A stretch of 64,000 bases of DNA from Brevibacterium antiquum (GCF_016107655.1 NZ_JABASX010000008.1:1-64000), one strand, 5' to 3'; shown: positions 51,510 to 60,153, counted from the first letter of the stretch. The notes: a model not told the origin generated them from the letters alone. Numbers and translations are program-made.

Positions 51510-53005
51510 CAGAAGATGCCCTTCGAGCCGGTGTGCTCGAGTCCGTCGACGGTGAAGCTGAGTTCGGCAACACCCTTTGCGTCGAGGTTCTCGAGGTTCT
51601 CGGCCAGGTCGATGAAACGAGTCTGCTCGGCACCGGTGAGGATGCCCTCGGACAGGGTCTTGAACTTCTCGATGTAGTTCGCGCGGGCGAAGGGACGGGC
51701 ACCGAAGGGGTGCGCGTCGGCCACGGCGATCTCGTCGACCAGGGTCGATCCGTCCTCGAATTCGATCTCAACGCGGCCGCCGAAGGCCTTCTCATTGGGG
51801 TCGGTCGAGTGGTAGCGGCGAGTCCATTCCTTGTCTTCGGTGGTCTCGATCTTGTGCCACAGCTTGACGGTCTCCGGACGTCCGGCACGCTCGGGAGCGT
51901 AGGAGTGCTCGTGGTGCCAGCCCTGATCCTCCATGGCCACGGCGAAGATGTACATGATCGAGTGGTCGAGGGTCTCGCGACTGGCCTTGGGATCCATCTT
52001 CTGCGGGTCGTTCGCGCCGGTGCCGATGACGTTGTGCGTGTGGTGCGAGGTGTGGATGACGATGCGCTTGATCTTGCTCAGATCCTCGATCTCGCCACCG
52101 AGCTTGCGCGCGAGGTCGATGAGCGCCTGGGCCTGGTACTCGGCCGAGTGCTCCTTGGTGTAGGTGTCGAGGATCGCGCGCTTGGCCTCACCTGCACCCG
52201 GCAGAGGAATGGTGTAACGAGCCTCGGGGCCCGAGAGGATCCAGGCGATGAAGCCGTCTTCACCTTCATAGATCGGGTTGGGCGCACCCTCGCCGCGCAT
52301 GGCACGGTCGACGGACTCGACGGCCATCTTGCCGGCGAATGCAGGAGCGTGTGCCTTCCACGAGGAGATCTCGCCCTTGCGGGACTGACGTGTCGCGGTG
52401 GTCACGTGCAGGGCCTGCTGGATCGCCTGGAAAGTGATTTCGGTGTCGAGGCCGAGCATTGCGCCGATGCCGGCTGCTGCGGATGGGCCGAGGTGGGCAA
52501 CGTGGTCGATCTTGTGCTCGTGCAGGCACATCCCCTTGACCAGGTCGACCTGGATCTCGTAGCCGGTGGCGATGCCGTTGATGAGGTCCTTGCCGCTGAT
52601 GCCCTTGTGCTGGGCGACTGCAAGGACGGGTGGGATGTTGTCGCCGGGGTGTGAGTATTCGGCGGCGAGGAAGGTGTCATGGAAGTCGAGTTCACGAACT
52701 GCGACTCCGTTGGCCCAGGCAGCCCATTCCGGGGAGAAGTGCTCGCCCAGGGGCAGACCGAAGACGGTGGCTCCGGGTGAGTACGGGTGGGTCTGTGCCT
52801 GTTCACGGGCGTGCAGCGGGGCCGAACGGCGCACCGAGGCTGCGGCCACCGAGGCGTTGTCGATGACGCGGTTGATCACCATTTCGGTGACCTCTGAGTC
52901 CACCGGAGTCGGGTCTGAGGCGACCTCGGCGATCTTCCAGGCGAGTTGGTCTTCGCGAGCCAGGTTCTCTGAGCTCTTGTGCGTGCGGACTTCATGATCG
53001 ATCAT
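51509..53005 (-). CDS. prpD: 2-Methylcitrate dehydratase
   Basis: A 498-residue MmgE/PrpD-family enzyme. [48 protein letters not shown] and the later [22 protein letters not shown] are family hallmarks. It turns methylcitrate into cis-methylaconitate. First gene of the prpD-prpB-prpC unit. ATG at 53005 has AAGGGG 7 nt upstream. A palindromic site about 100 bp upstream is a candidate operator. Confidence 0.92.
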   Translation of the reverse strand: MIDHEVRTHKSSENLAREDQLAWKIAEVASDPTPVDSEVTEMVINRVIDNASVAAASVRRSAPLHAREQAQTHPYSPGATVFGLPLGEHFSPEWAAWANGVAVRELDFHDTFLAAEYSHPGDNIPPVLAVAQHKGISGKDLINGIATGYEIQVDLVKGMCLHEHKIDHVAHLGPSAAAGIGAMLGLDTEITFQAIQQALHVTTATRQSRKGEISSWKAHAPAFAGKMAVESVDRAMRGEGAPNPIYEGEDGFIAWILSGPEARYTIPLPGAGEAKRAILDTYTKEHSAEYQAQALIDLARKLGGEIEDLSKIKRIVIHTSHHTHNVIGTGANDPQKMDPKASRETLDHSIMYIFAVAMEDQGWHHEHSYAPERAGRPETVKLWHKIETTEDKEWTRRYHSTDPNEKAFGGRVEIEFEDGSTLVDEIAVADAHPFGARPFARANYIEKFKTLSEGILTGAEQTRFIDLAENLENLDAKGVAELSFTVDGLEHTGSKGIF

Positions 53006-53102
53006 GGTTAACCCCTTCAAACGTCCTTGACCGTTCAGGTCTTCCAGTGGCTGACACAACTGTAGGCTACGTCACGTCACTGTCACGGTCTGGTCAGAAT
53101 TT

Positions 53103-53120
53103 TATCTCGACATCAAGATA
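53103..53120. promoter_or_regulatory. 18-bp imperfect palindrome upstream of prpD
   Basis: TATCTCGACATCAAGATA: arms TATCT and AGATA are perfect, and inner GA/TC are symmetric, giving TATCT-n-GA-nn-TC-n-AGATA. Located 98 bp before the prpD start, in a 264-bp non-coding stretch. MarR- or GntR-type dimers bind sites of this form; the cognate regulator is not known. Confidence 0.5.
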
Positions 53121-53269
53121 CTTTACCCGACCGCACCGAGTTCCCACCACCCGGTCTCGCAATGCCGATCCGGCAACATTCGCTGGCACGGCCGCGGTCC
53201 GGGAGAGCCGCGCAGCCGCGATATGAGAAAGCCGCGCAGAAGTGAGGAACCATCCACGAGAAGCGAGGC

Positions 53270-53605
53270 TCAGTCGCGCAGGGGTGACCCTGCGATGTCG
53301 AAGCTGTAACCGCCGAATTCACCGGAGAGCATGGGGCGGGCTTCTGCGATCGAGACCTGGACTTCGGACAGCTGCAGGGACTCTCGGTGTGCATCCTCGC
53401 TCTCCCAGAGTTCGATGACGAAGACGGTGTCGGGATGATCATCACTGACTCCGACTTCATAGCTCAGGCACCCGATCCGCTTGAGGTAGTCGTTGCCACG
53501 GGTGAGGAGAGCAACCAGGGCGTCGCGCTGTCCGGGCAGTGTCCCGAGGGTGCCGACGTTCGCGAAGACCATGGTCTCAAGGACACCAGCGGGAGTGAAC
53601 TGCAT
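53270..53605 (-). CDS. Antibiotic biosynthesis monooxygenase (ABM) family protein
   Basis: A 111-residue dimeric alpha/beta-barrel protein: MVFANVGTLGTLPGQRDALVALL, LSYEVGVSDDHPDTVFVIELWES, and EARPMLSGEFGGY are ABM-domain elements. Members act on quinones, haem or as unknown oxygenases. The start could be the ATG at 53572 (Met12), which is where homologs begin; neither has a good ribosome-binding site. Divergent from the DUF4916 gene, 27 bp apart, and downstream DNA repeats CTGCGCGGCT units. Confidence 0.72.
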   Translation of the reverse strand: MQFTPAGVLETMVFANVGTLGTLPGQRDALVALLTRGNDYLKRIGCLSYEVGVSDDHPDTVFVIELWESEDAHRESLQLSEVQVSIAEARPMLSGEFGGYSFDIAGSPLRD

Positions 53606-53632
53606 CACGTGCCGATGTGCCACAATTGAGCC

Positions 53633-54172
53633 ATGACGCGCACTGCTCTGGACTTCGACGACAACTGGTTCGACGATGCCGAGTTCGCTCAGCTGCGACG
53701 GCGACTGCCCATCCCCTATGTCAATGCGATTCCTGTGCGGGTGGGCGAATCGGGAGACGTCGAGCGGATCGGCCTCCTGCTGCGCAGCCTGGACGATGGA
53801 ACACTGGGCCGAGAGGTCGTCGGCGGGCGGATCCGCTTCCACGAGAGCATCCGCACAGCGCTGATGCGCCATGCAGAGAATGACCTCGGACCGATGGCAC
53901 TGCCGGTCATTCCGCCTGCGATCGCACCGTTCCACATCGCCGAGTACTTCCCCACTGAAGGCTCCTCGCTCCTCCACGACCCTCGCCAGCATGCGATCTC
54001 AATGTGCTTCATCCTCGAAGTCCGAGGCGAGTGCACTCCTCGCGCGGATGCCCTGAGCCTCGATTGGCTGACGCCGGAGGAAACGCTGCGCTCTGACATC
54101 GTCGGCGAGATGTGCCACGGTCAGGAGCACATCCTCCGCTACGCACTGGCGCATATGGGCTTCGCGATCTGA
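53633..54172 (+). CDS. DUF4916 / degenerate NUDIX-like protein
   Basis: A 179-residue protein matching the actinobacterial DUF4916 NUDIX-like family. A vestigial Nudix box runs GGRIRFHESIRTALMRHAENDLG: G-x5-E and the following Arg are kept, but the catalytic RE-x2-EE acids have become RH and ND. This suggests loss of Mg-dependent hydrolysis and a binding role, or a changed reaction. No domain after residue 175. The start lies 27 bp from the divergent ABM gene. Confidence 0.7.
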   Translation: MTRTALDFDDNWFDDAEFAQLRRRLPIPYVNAIPVRVGESGDVERIGLLLRSLDDGTLGREVVGGRIRFHESIRTALMRHAENDLGPMALPVIPPAIAPFHIAEYFPTEGSSLLHDPRQHAISMCFILEVRGECTPRADALSLDWLTPEETLRSDIVGEMCHGQEHILRYALAHMGFAI

Positions 54173-54217
54173 CAATTTTTCTACACTCAGTAGAAGTCCC
54201 TTGGTAGACTGAGTCCA

Positions 54218-54252
54218 CGAGGACGGTTCTGATGACGGGGCCATCGTCCTCG
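54218..54252 (+). other. Interrupted hairpin upstream of the universal stress gene
   Basis: CGAGGACG (54218-54225) pairs perfectly with CGTCCTCG (54245-54252), with a nested GATG/CATC pair inside. A second inverted pair, ACTCAGT / ACTGAGT, lies at 54185-54214. They occupy the gap before the ATG at 54287 and could terminate the upstream gene or shape the leader. Confidence 0.45.
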
Positions 54253-54286
54253 TCCGGGTACAGTCGGCCCCCACGGGAGGTCTGCC

Positions 54287-55195
54287 ATGACTGCTGAGAA
54301 CCGCACCGCTGACCAAGCATCGATGAACCTCGGAATCCTCGTCGGTTACGACGGCTCCGAACTCGCCGCGCGCGCCCTCGAGTACGGGGCAGCCGAGGCC
54401 ACTCGCCGCAGCGCCGCTCTCACCGTCGTCGCCGCTTATACCGTTCCTGCGATGATCTATCCGAACATCGCATCAATGCCGGAGGAGAACGAGGAGCAGG
54501 CCTCACTCCGAGCGGTCGAGAAACTCCTCGGTGAAGCGGCCGGACTCCTGCGAGACCACGTAGGCAAGGTCTCCTACCGCGCCGATCGGGGAGACGCGGC
54601 CGGGGTGCTGAAGGATCTGAGCGCACACGCACGGACGGTGGTGGTGGGCGCGAGAGGCCGCGGCGGATTCATGGGCCGAATTCTCGGCTCGGTTTCCACA
54701 GCGCTGCCTGCCCACTCCCACTGCCCGACCATCGTGGTCCCAGGCCACCGAACGGAGACGGATGATGCCCCGGTGCTCGTCGCCGTCGACGGCTCGGATG
54801 CCGGACGTCTGGCGATGTTCACCGCCGCCGAGGTGGCCAGCTCCCGAAGTGCCGCCCTCGACATCATCTCCGTCCTCCCAGCCGGCGAGGAATGGCTCTA
54901 CTGGTACCCCGAACTGGAGCTGAGCGCCGAGGTCTCCGTTCGGAGGAAGAAGCAGCTCGAGGCAGCCCTCGAGTCCGAGGTCGCGGCAGTGGCTCAGCAG
55001 TTCCCCGATCTGCGGGTCGATGCCGAGGTGCCCATCGGAGACCCGGCCGGAGTTCTCGTCGAAGCCGCAAAGACCGCACAGCTGACCGTCCTCGGCACCC
55101 GCGGACGCGGAGCAGTCCGAAGTGCGATTCTGGGCTCCGTGTCACGTGGAGTCCTCCACCGCGCGGAGGGCCCGATCATGGTCGTCCCGAGCTGA
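54287..55195 (+). CDS. Universal stress protein with two UspA domains
   Basis: A 302-residue protein. Two UspA modules, about 13-150 and 160-301; each ends in the ATP-loop pattern GxRGRGG/A...LGSVS (VVVGARGRGGFMGRILGSVSTAL and LTVLGTRGRGAVRSAILGSVSRGV). Such tandem UspA proteins respond to starvation or hypoxia in mycobacteria. GGGAGG lies 7 nt before the ATG, so this gene has a conventional leader. Its 3' end abuts the truncated end of a pseudogene on the other strand. Confidence 0.9.
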   Translation: MTAENRTADQASMNLGILVGYDGSELAARALEYGAAEATRRSAALTVVAAYTVPAMIYPNIASMPEENEEQASLRAVEKLLGEAAGLLRDHVGKVSYRADRGDAAGVLKDLSAHARTVVVGARGRGGFMGRILGSVSTALPAHSHCPTIVVPGHRTETDDAPVLVAVDGSDAGRLAMFTAAEVASSRSAALDIISVLPAGEEWLYWYPELELSAEVSVRRKKQLEAALESEVAAVAQQFPDLRVDAEVPIGDPAGVLVEAAKTAQLTVLGTRGRGAVRSAILGSVSRGVLHRAEGPIMVVPS

Positions 55196-56270
55196 GTGCC
55201 GGTGCGCGGGAGATCGCCGGCGTCCGCATCTGAACCCACGTTCGCATCTGCTTCCACGTCGGCTCCCGGCTCTGGAGCGTCATTTCCGGCGCGGGTGATC
55301 TCGACATCGTCGATCTTCTCGGACGCTGCCTGCAGAGCTTCGTCACTCACCCGCACTCGAGTGAAGGCTGGGGTGTCGTTGTGCACGCTCTTGGCCTCCC
55401 ATTCCAACCCGCTGTTATGCGTCGCGGTCGAATAGATCGAGTGGGTGGAAACCGAGGACCTTCCACCGGGCCTCGTCGCCGCGGGCCTTGACGACTTCGT
55501 CGATGAATTCGGCGTGCGCGTCGGTGTCATGACTGTTCGAATTGATGTTGATGAACAGAACCCCGGAATCGATGAACCAGTAGTCCCCGCCGGAGGTGAT
55601 GGCTCCACCTTCACCGTGGTCCGAGCTGACGTTGGGCCGGTTGAAGTGCTGCCCATAGGACTTCGACGCGACATCATGATTGCCGATCGTCGTCGCCTGC
55701 GGAACAGTTGTCGTCGCCTCAGGTGCCAAGTCCTCCTCGTACTGGCCCTGGTCATTGGCGGAGTTCACCTGATCGCCCAGAGAGTAGACCAACCGCGGAT
55801 CCTGCGCTGTCCCCACCCGCTGTCCCCGTATCGAACTGCGCCACCGGTGAGACGCCGTCCTCCTCGCTTCCGACCTGGTAGACGTATTCGGTGTCCGGCT
55901 CCAGCCCGGTCATACTCGCATGGTTGTAGTGGCGTTTGAGATCAGTTGAGAGCCCGGACTTCGTCGTCGTGGCGCGCTTCGCATCGGCGGGAAGCGCCGG
56001 ACCCTCAAGTTCGGAAGCCTTGGCCCAGCGGACCTCTCCCCCGCCGGAGCTCTCACTCATCCACGACAGGTTGCGCGTTCGCTCGTCGGCTCCGACTTGG
56101 AGGACGGGATCGGTGATCGCGGATGTCCGTTCCTGGCTCTTCGCGGGGGGATCGCTGCTGAGCAGCTGTTCCTGGGCATGTGCCGGAATCGGTGCCGACA
56201 CGAGCGCGGCCAGCAGCGTCAGTGCGGACAGGAAACCCAGTGGTCTGATCAGATGATGTTGTGTTTTCAC
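55196..56270 (-). pseudogene. Decayed purple acid phosphatase / metallophosphoesterase
   Basis: The remnant begins with a signal peptide (GTG start at 56270; LGFLSALTLLAALVSAPIPAHA) and a fibronectin-like purple acid phosphatase N-domain (LEPDTEYVYQVGSEEDG). The frame then shifts near 55815; YSLGDQVNSAND...TTIGNHDVASKSYGQHFN gives metallophosphatase motifs GDxV and GNHD. Near 55440 a second shift (one extra C in the run after TTCCAC) moves GFHHSIYSTATH out of frame. The usual GHDH segment is missing, and the tail VHNDTPAFTRVRVSDEALQAA joins an acidic linker ending LPRTG. At least two deletions and two frameshifts are present. Sequencing error could explain a frameshift but not the missing blocks. 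Confidence 0.8.
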
Positions 56271-56388
56271 CCGATCATTCCTACCCGCCGGTAATGAAAG
56301 CCTCGACCCCGACGGGCGGCCGCCGAGTCAACGGCAGGTGAACTTTTCACCACGCGGTACTGCCGTGAACTGCTGTACAGTGGTCTCC

Positions 56389-56481
56389 ACGACAGGGGAG
56401 CGCCAATAGGGGCGCTGAGAGTGCAGATGAAGCTGCAGACCCTCGAACCTGATGCGGCTAGCACCGCCGAAGGAAGTCGAG
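56389..56481 (+). ncRNA. TPP riboswitch (THI element)
   Basis: The leader contains the conserved blocks GGGGCGCTGAGAGTG, ACCCTCGAACCTGATGCGG, TAGCACCGCCGAAGGAA and closing GTCGAG, with the pairing GCGCC/GGCGC and GCAG/CTGC between them. These match the thiamine pyrophosphate aptamer. It precedes the ykoEDC-type transporter genes and should shut them off when TPP is plentiful. Confidence 0.96.
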
Positions 56482-56492
56482 ACTCTTCTACC

Positions 56493-56511
56493 CCTCCTTG
56501 ATATGAGGAGG
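56493..56511 (+). promoter_or_regulatory. Shine-Dalgarno sequestering hairpin below the riboswitch
   Basis: CCTCC (56493-56497) can pair with GGAGG (56507-56511), which is the ribosome-binding site of the gene starting at 56516. This suggests that TPP controls translation initiation by exposing or hiding that site. Confidence 0.65.
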
Positions 56512-56515
56512 CACA

Positions 56516-57145
56516 ATGCCAGAAACAGCCGCGCCTGAATCCACTTCGAAGACCGCGCGAAACCATTCCCACGCACCGGCGACGAAGCAGTGGCGGGTCG
56601 TCGACTATGTCGTCACCGCTGTGCTCGGGATCAGCGTCGGACTCATCTTCTGGGTCCTGGCCCTGAGCTGGAAGGTACTCGAACTCGGGTTCCAGGCCTT
56701 CCCTCCCTCGATCGGCCTCATCGCCGGGCTCTGGGTCCTCGCCGGGCCGTTGGCCGGGGCCATCATCCGCAAACCCGGTGCCGCCCTGCTGTGCGAGATG
56801 ATCGCCGCCGTCGTCGAGGCTGTGCTGGGCTCCCACTTCGGCGCTACCGTCCTGCTGTCCGGGCTGGTCCAGGGCCTCGGCGCCGAACTCATCTTCGCAG
56901 CCTTCGGCTATCGCACGTTCACCCTGTGGGTCACGAGCCTGGCCGGCTTCCTGGCCGCCGCGTTCATGTCCGTGAGCGAGAACATCATGTACAACGCCGA
57001 ATGGCAGTTCGGCTTCCAAGCCGCCTACACGGTGTGCGCCGTCATCTCCGGCGTCGTCATCTCCGGCGTCGGCGCCTGGTTCGCCTACCGCGCGATCGCG
57101 AAGACCGGGGCGCTGAGTTCCTTCGCCTCCGGTCGCCTGCGCTGA
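56516..57145 (+). CDS. ykoE: Thiamine-related ECF transporter substrate-binding subunit YkoE
   Basis: A 209-residue membrane protein with about five to six helices after a 30-residue polar lead. VVTAVLGISVGLIFW, GLWVLAGPLAGAIIRKPGAALLCEMIAAVVEA, LGSHFGATVLLSGLVQGLGAELIFA and FMSVSENIMYNAEWQFG match the YkoE family, the S-component for thiamine or its HMP moiety. The TPP riboswitch directly upstream supports this. Its stop overlaps the start of the ATPase gene. Confidence 0.9.
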   Translation: MPETAAPESTSKTARNHSHAPATKQWRVVDYVVTAVLGISVGLIFWVLALSWKVLELGFQAFPPSIGLIAGLWVLAGPLAGAIIRKPGAALLCEMIAAVVEAVLGSHFGATVLLSGLVQGLGAELIFAAFGYRTFTLWVTSLAGFLAAAFMSVSENIMYNAEWQFGFQAAYTVCAVISGVVISGVGAWFAYRAIAKTGALSSFASGRLR

Positions 57146-58680
57146 TGGCCCTGCCAATCACTGCTCGCCGGTACTCTTGGCGCCACGCCGATCGCGAGCA
57201 GCCTGCGTTCGTCCCCCTCGACCTGCACATCGACGCAGGTGAGAAGGTGCTTCTTCTGGGCCCATCCGGGGCTGGCAAGACCACCCTGCTGCATGCGATC
57301 GCCGGGGTCCTCCCCGCTGAATCCGGCGAAGCCGACGGGCAGCTGCTCGTCGGAGACCTGCCACCCGACCCTCGCCGAGGTGAGACCGGGCTGGTCCTGC
57401 AAGATCCCGATTCGCAGGTGATCTTCTCCCGCGTCGGCGACGATGTCGCCTTCGGGATGGAGAACCTGGGACTGCCTGCGGAGATCATCGATGCCCGCAT
57501 CTCCGCCTCGCTGCAGACGATGGGCCTCGACCTCCCTCATGACCATCCCACCGCGGCACTGTCCGGGGGTCAGAAGCAGCGGCTGGCACTGGCGGGAGTC
57601 CACGCGATGGCACCACAGGTGATCATCCTCGACGAGCCGACGGCGAATATCGATCCGGACTCGGCCGCGTCCATTCGGGATGCCGTCCTCGATACCCAGG
57701 CGGCAACCTCGGCGACGATGGTCATCGTCGAACACCGGGTCGAACTGTGGCTCGATCATGTGGACACCGTGATCGTGCTCGGCTCGGGCGGGCTGCTTGC
57801 GCAGGGCACACCGAGTTCGGTCTTCGGTGACCCCGAACTCGCCGAGGTGCTTCTCGAGAGTGGAATCTGGGTGCCGGGAACGACAGAGTCCGTGGCCGGA
57901 GACGATCGGAATGCGGTGGAGTCCGTATCGGGCGCTGCTTCGGTGTCGGCCGGCGAGGTCGTCCTCAGGACCGATCAGCTCAGCGCTGCTCGACCGCGGG
58001 TGAAGGCCCCGGCCGTCACCGGTCTCGATCTGTCCATTCGGGCTGGTGAGGCTGTGGGTATCGTCGGTGCCAACGGGGCCGGCAAGTCGACGCTGGCCCT
58101 GACCTTGGCAGGCCTCATTCCCGAGTTCGGCGGAGAAGTCAGCGCGCTGGGCTCACTGCGGTCTGGGGCCAGACATGCCCGGCCCTTCCGCTGGCCCTCA
58201 GCATTTCTGGCTCCTCGTATCGGGATGGTGTTCCAGGAGCCGGAGCATCAGTTCCTGCGCTCAAGTGTCGCCGAAGAGCTGGCTCTGGGTCCGCGTCTGT
58301 CCGGATGGTCAGCGGATCAGGTCGAGGAACGTGTCGCCGAGCTGCTGCGGGCGCTTGGCCTTGAGACCCTCGCCGAGGCGCATCCGCAGGGGCTGTCCGG
58401 AGGTGAGAAGAGGCGCCTGTCAGTGGCGGCCATGATGGCTCCCCGACCGCAGGTCCTCATCGTCGACGAGCCGACCTTCGGTCAGGACGCCCTGACCTGG
58501 GCAGGATTGGTCGAACAGTTCCTCGATGTCCTCACACGCGGATCAACGGTGGTCGCCATCAGCCACGACCATGCCTTCCTCGAAGCGATCGGGGCCAGAC
58601 GCGTCGTCCTCGGCGGTGCCAAGCAGCCCACAGCGGAGAAGACCGGAGCTGGAGACATCCAGGAGGGGCGAGAGTTGTGA
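57145..58680 (+). CDS. ykoD: ECF transporter double ATP-binding protein YkoD
   Basis: A 511-residue protein with two ABC modules. First: Walker A GPSGAGKTT near 44, Q-loop QDPDSQVIF, signature LSGGQKQRLALAGVHA, Walker B VIILDEPTANID. Second: GANGAGKST near 310, EPEHQFLRSSVAEE, LSGGEKRRLSVAAMM, VLIVDEPTFGQD. It energises the thiamine ECF complex. The start ATG at 57145 overlaps the ykoE stop by one base; a much longer upstream frame is only a shadow. Confidence 0.92.
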   Translation: MALPITARRYSWRHADREQPAFVPLDLHIDAGEKVLLLGPSGAGKTTLLHAIAGVLPAESGEADGQLLVGDLPPDPRRGETGLVLQDPDSQVIFSRVGDDVAFGMENLGLPAEIIDARISASLQTMGLDLPHDHPTAALSGGQKQRLALAGVHAMAPQVIILDEPTANIDPDSAASIRDAVLDTQAATSATMVIVEHRVELWLDHVDTVIVLGSGGLLAQGTPSSVFGDPELAEVLLESGIWVPGTTESVAGDDRNAVESVSGAASVSAGEVVLRTDQLSAARPRVKAPAVTGLDLSIRAGEAVGIVGANGAGKSTLALTLAGLIPEFGGEVSALGSLRSGARHARPFRWPSAFLAPRIGMVFQEPEHQFLRSSVAEELALGPRLSGWSADQVEERVAELLRALGLETLAEAHPQGLSGGEKRRLSVAAMMAPRPQVLIVDEPTFGQDALTWAGLVEQFLDVLTRGSTVVAISHDHAFLEAIGARRVVLGGAKQPTAEKTGAGDIQEGREL

Positions 58681-59507
58681 GTGCACCAACACCGTCACCG
58701 GTCGCAGTCCACGATCCGGGCCAGCTCATCCCCCTTGTGCGCAGGACGGCGCTGGTCAGGTGCAATCCGCTGACGAAGATCGCTGTGGCGCTCATCCTCA
58801 TGGTCGGGACGCTGCTGAGCATCGACATGGTCTCAGCAGGAATCGTCCTCGGGTTCTGCCTGCTTGCGCTGCCGGCGACGGGACTCGACCTGCGGGCGGC
58901 GCTCCTGCGGTTGTGGTTCCTGCCTCTCGGTGCACTGTTGGCCGCGTGGGGCACAGCGATCTTGGCGGAGAAGACAGGTGCGGTGGTCGTCGACGTCGGT
59001 CCGATCCTGATGACAACTGATTCGCTGGGGGCTGCGGCGGCGATCTTCCTGCGAGCCCTGGCGCTGGCGATTCCGCTCATCGTGCTCGCCTCGACCATCG
59101 ATCCCCGTGACTTGGCGGATGCGCTCGTCCAGCGGCTGCGGCTGCCCGAGGTGGTTGTCGTCTCGGTGCTGGCAGCCAGCAGACTGCTCGGTCTCCTCGT
59201 CAGTGAGTGGCAGACCCTGGCGATGGCCAGACGGGCCAGGGGCATTGCCGGCGGTTCGATCGTCCGGCGCACGCGCAGTCTGTTCGCCGGCATCTTCGTG
59301 CTGCTGGTGCAGTCGATCCGTCGCGGCACCACCTTGGCGATGGCGATGGAGGGCCGGGCGTTCGGTCGTCCGGGGCGGACATGGCGTCGAGAGTCGACCT
59401 TCGGCTCAAGGGATGGTGTGGCGCTGTCGGCCTCGATCGGGGTCTGCGTGCTCGCAATCGCGGCCGCTCATCTGCTGGGCACCTGGAATCCGATCGTCGG
59501 CGGCTGA
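58677..59507 (+). CDS. ykoC: ECF transporter transmembrane subunit YkoC (EcfT)
   Basis: A 276-residue membrane protein of the CbiQ/EcfT family. The coupling-helix motifs are present: LAASRLLGLLVSEWQTLAMARRARGI and AMAMEGRAFGRPG, the Ala-Arg-Gly pattern that docks on the ATPases. About five helices. GTG start overlaps the ykoD stop by four bases. The stop lies in a 14-bp duplicated unit. Confidence 0.9.
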   Translation: MSAPTPSPVAVHDPGQLIPLVRRTALVRCNPLTKIAVALILMVGTLLSIDMVSAGIVLGFCLLALPATGLDLRAALLRLWFLPLGALLAAWGTAILAEKTGAVVVDVGPILMTTDSLGAAAAIFLRALALAIPLIVLASTIDPRDLADALVQRLRLPEVVVVSVLAASRLLGLLVSEWQTLAMARRARGIAGGSIVRRTRSLFAGIFVLLVQSIRRGTTLAMAMEGRAFGRPGRTWRRESTFGSRDGVALSASIGVCVLAIAAAHLLGTWNPIVGG

Positions 59508-59529
59508 GTCTGCGCCCGATCGTCGGCGG
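59490..59529. repeat. 14-bp direct duplication over the ykoC stop, period 26 bp
   Basis: CCGATCGTCGGCGG occurs at 59490-59503 and 59516-59529. Copy 1 encodes the last codons (PIVGG) before the ykoC TGA; copy 2 is downstream. Confidence 0.85.
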
Positions 59530-59532
59530 GAA

Positions 59533-60078
59533 CTAGATCTGGGAGAGAAGACCCTTCAGGTCTGACCGCCATTCCTCAAGTCTCTCGGCGCTGGGCAGTT
59601 TGGAGACGGTGAGGACGAGGAGTGTCCTGTTCTCGTCCTTCGGTTCGGCGGCTGCCTCGAACTTGGTTCCGTCCTCGAGGTTCGCCCGCCAGAAGGAGCG
59701 CTTCTCCGTCGTCGACGTGCGTGCCTCACCGTCAAGGGTCAGACCTGCCAGCGTTCCCTCATCGATGAGGAAGGCGAATCGAGTGATGACGTCATCACGC
59801 TGACCGGTCACGGTGCGTGAGACCGCCACGTCGAAGGTGCCGTCAGCCCGCTGGCCCGGCACACGTCGGCCGATCTCCTGCTCATAGGCCACGACCGCGC
59901 CTTGGACCCACCAGCCGTGCTTCTCGATGACTCCGTCGAACTGCGGGTAGAGGGCGTCGGCGAGTTCCTTGTGACTCGCCGACGCTCCCCCGGCCGCTTC
60001 GAGGCGGGCCTTGGTATCCGCCCACGGTTCGCCGAGAGCCTTCTCGATTGCCGCCACATTCATCGCCTTGGTCACCAT
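59533..60078 (-). CDS. Conserved hypothetical protein
   Basis: A 181-residue soluble protein I cannot assign to a named function. The N-terminal part (IEKALGEPWADTKARLEAAGGASASHKELADAL) is helical; from residue 60 a beta-rich half with SRTVTGQRDDVITRFAFL and RSFWRANLEDG looks like a START/SRPBCC-type fold. Similar two-part proteins with a DUF4287-like N-half occur in actinobacteria. No neighbouring gene explains it. An alternative start is Met6. Confidence 0.55.
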   Translation of the reverse strand: MVTKAMNVAAIEKALGEPWADTKARLEAAGGASASHKELADALYPQFDGVIEKHGWWVQGAVVAYEQEIGRRVPGQRADGTFDVAVSRTVTGQRDDVITRFAFLIDEGTLAGLTLDGEARTSTTEKRSFWRANLEDGTKFEAAAEPKDENRTLLVLTVSKLPSAERLEEWRSDLKGLLSQI

Positions 60079-60153
60079 GAGTGAAGTCTAAGCAACTATC
60101 GCCCAGCCGTGAATGCTCAGCGGGCCGATAATGCGCAGCAATGCAGAAAGGCC

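Noticed and set aside
56590..58680. ykoD as a longer protein starting inside ykoE
   Set aside because: The upstream 185 codons are an Arg-rich shadow of ykoE; the ABC domain begins right after the ATG at 57145 that overlaps the ykoE stop.
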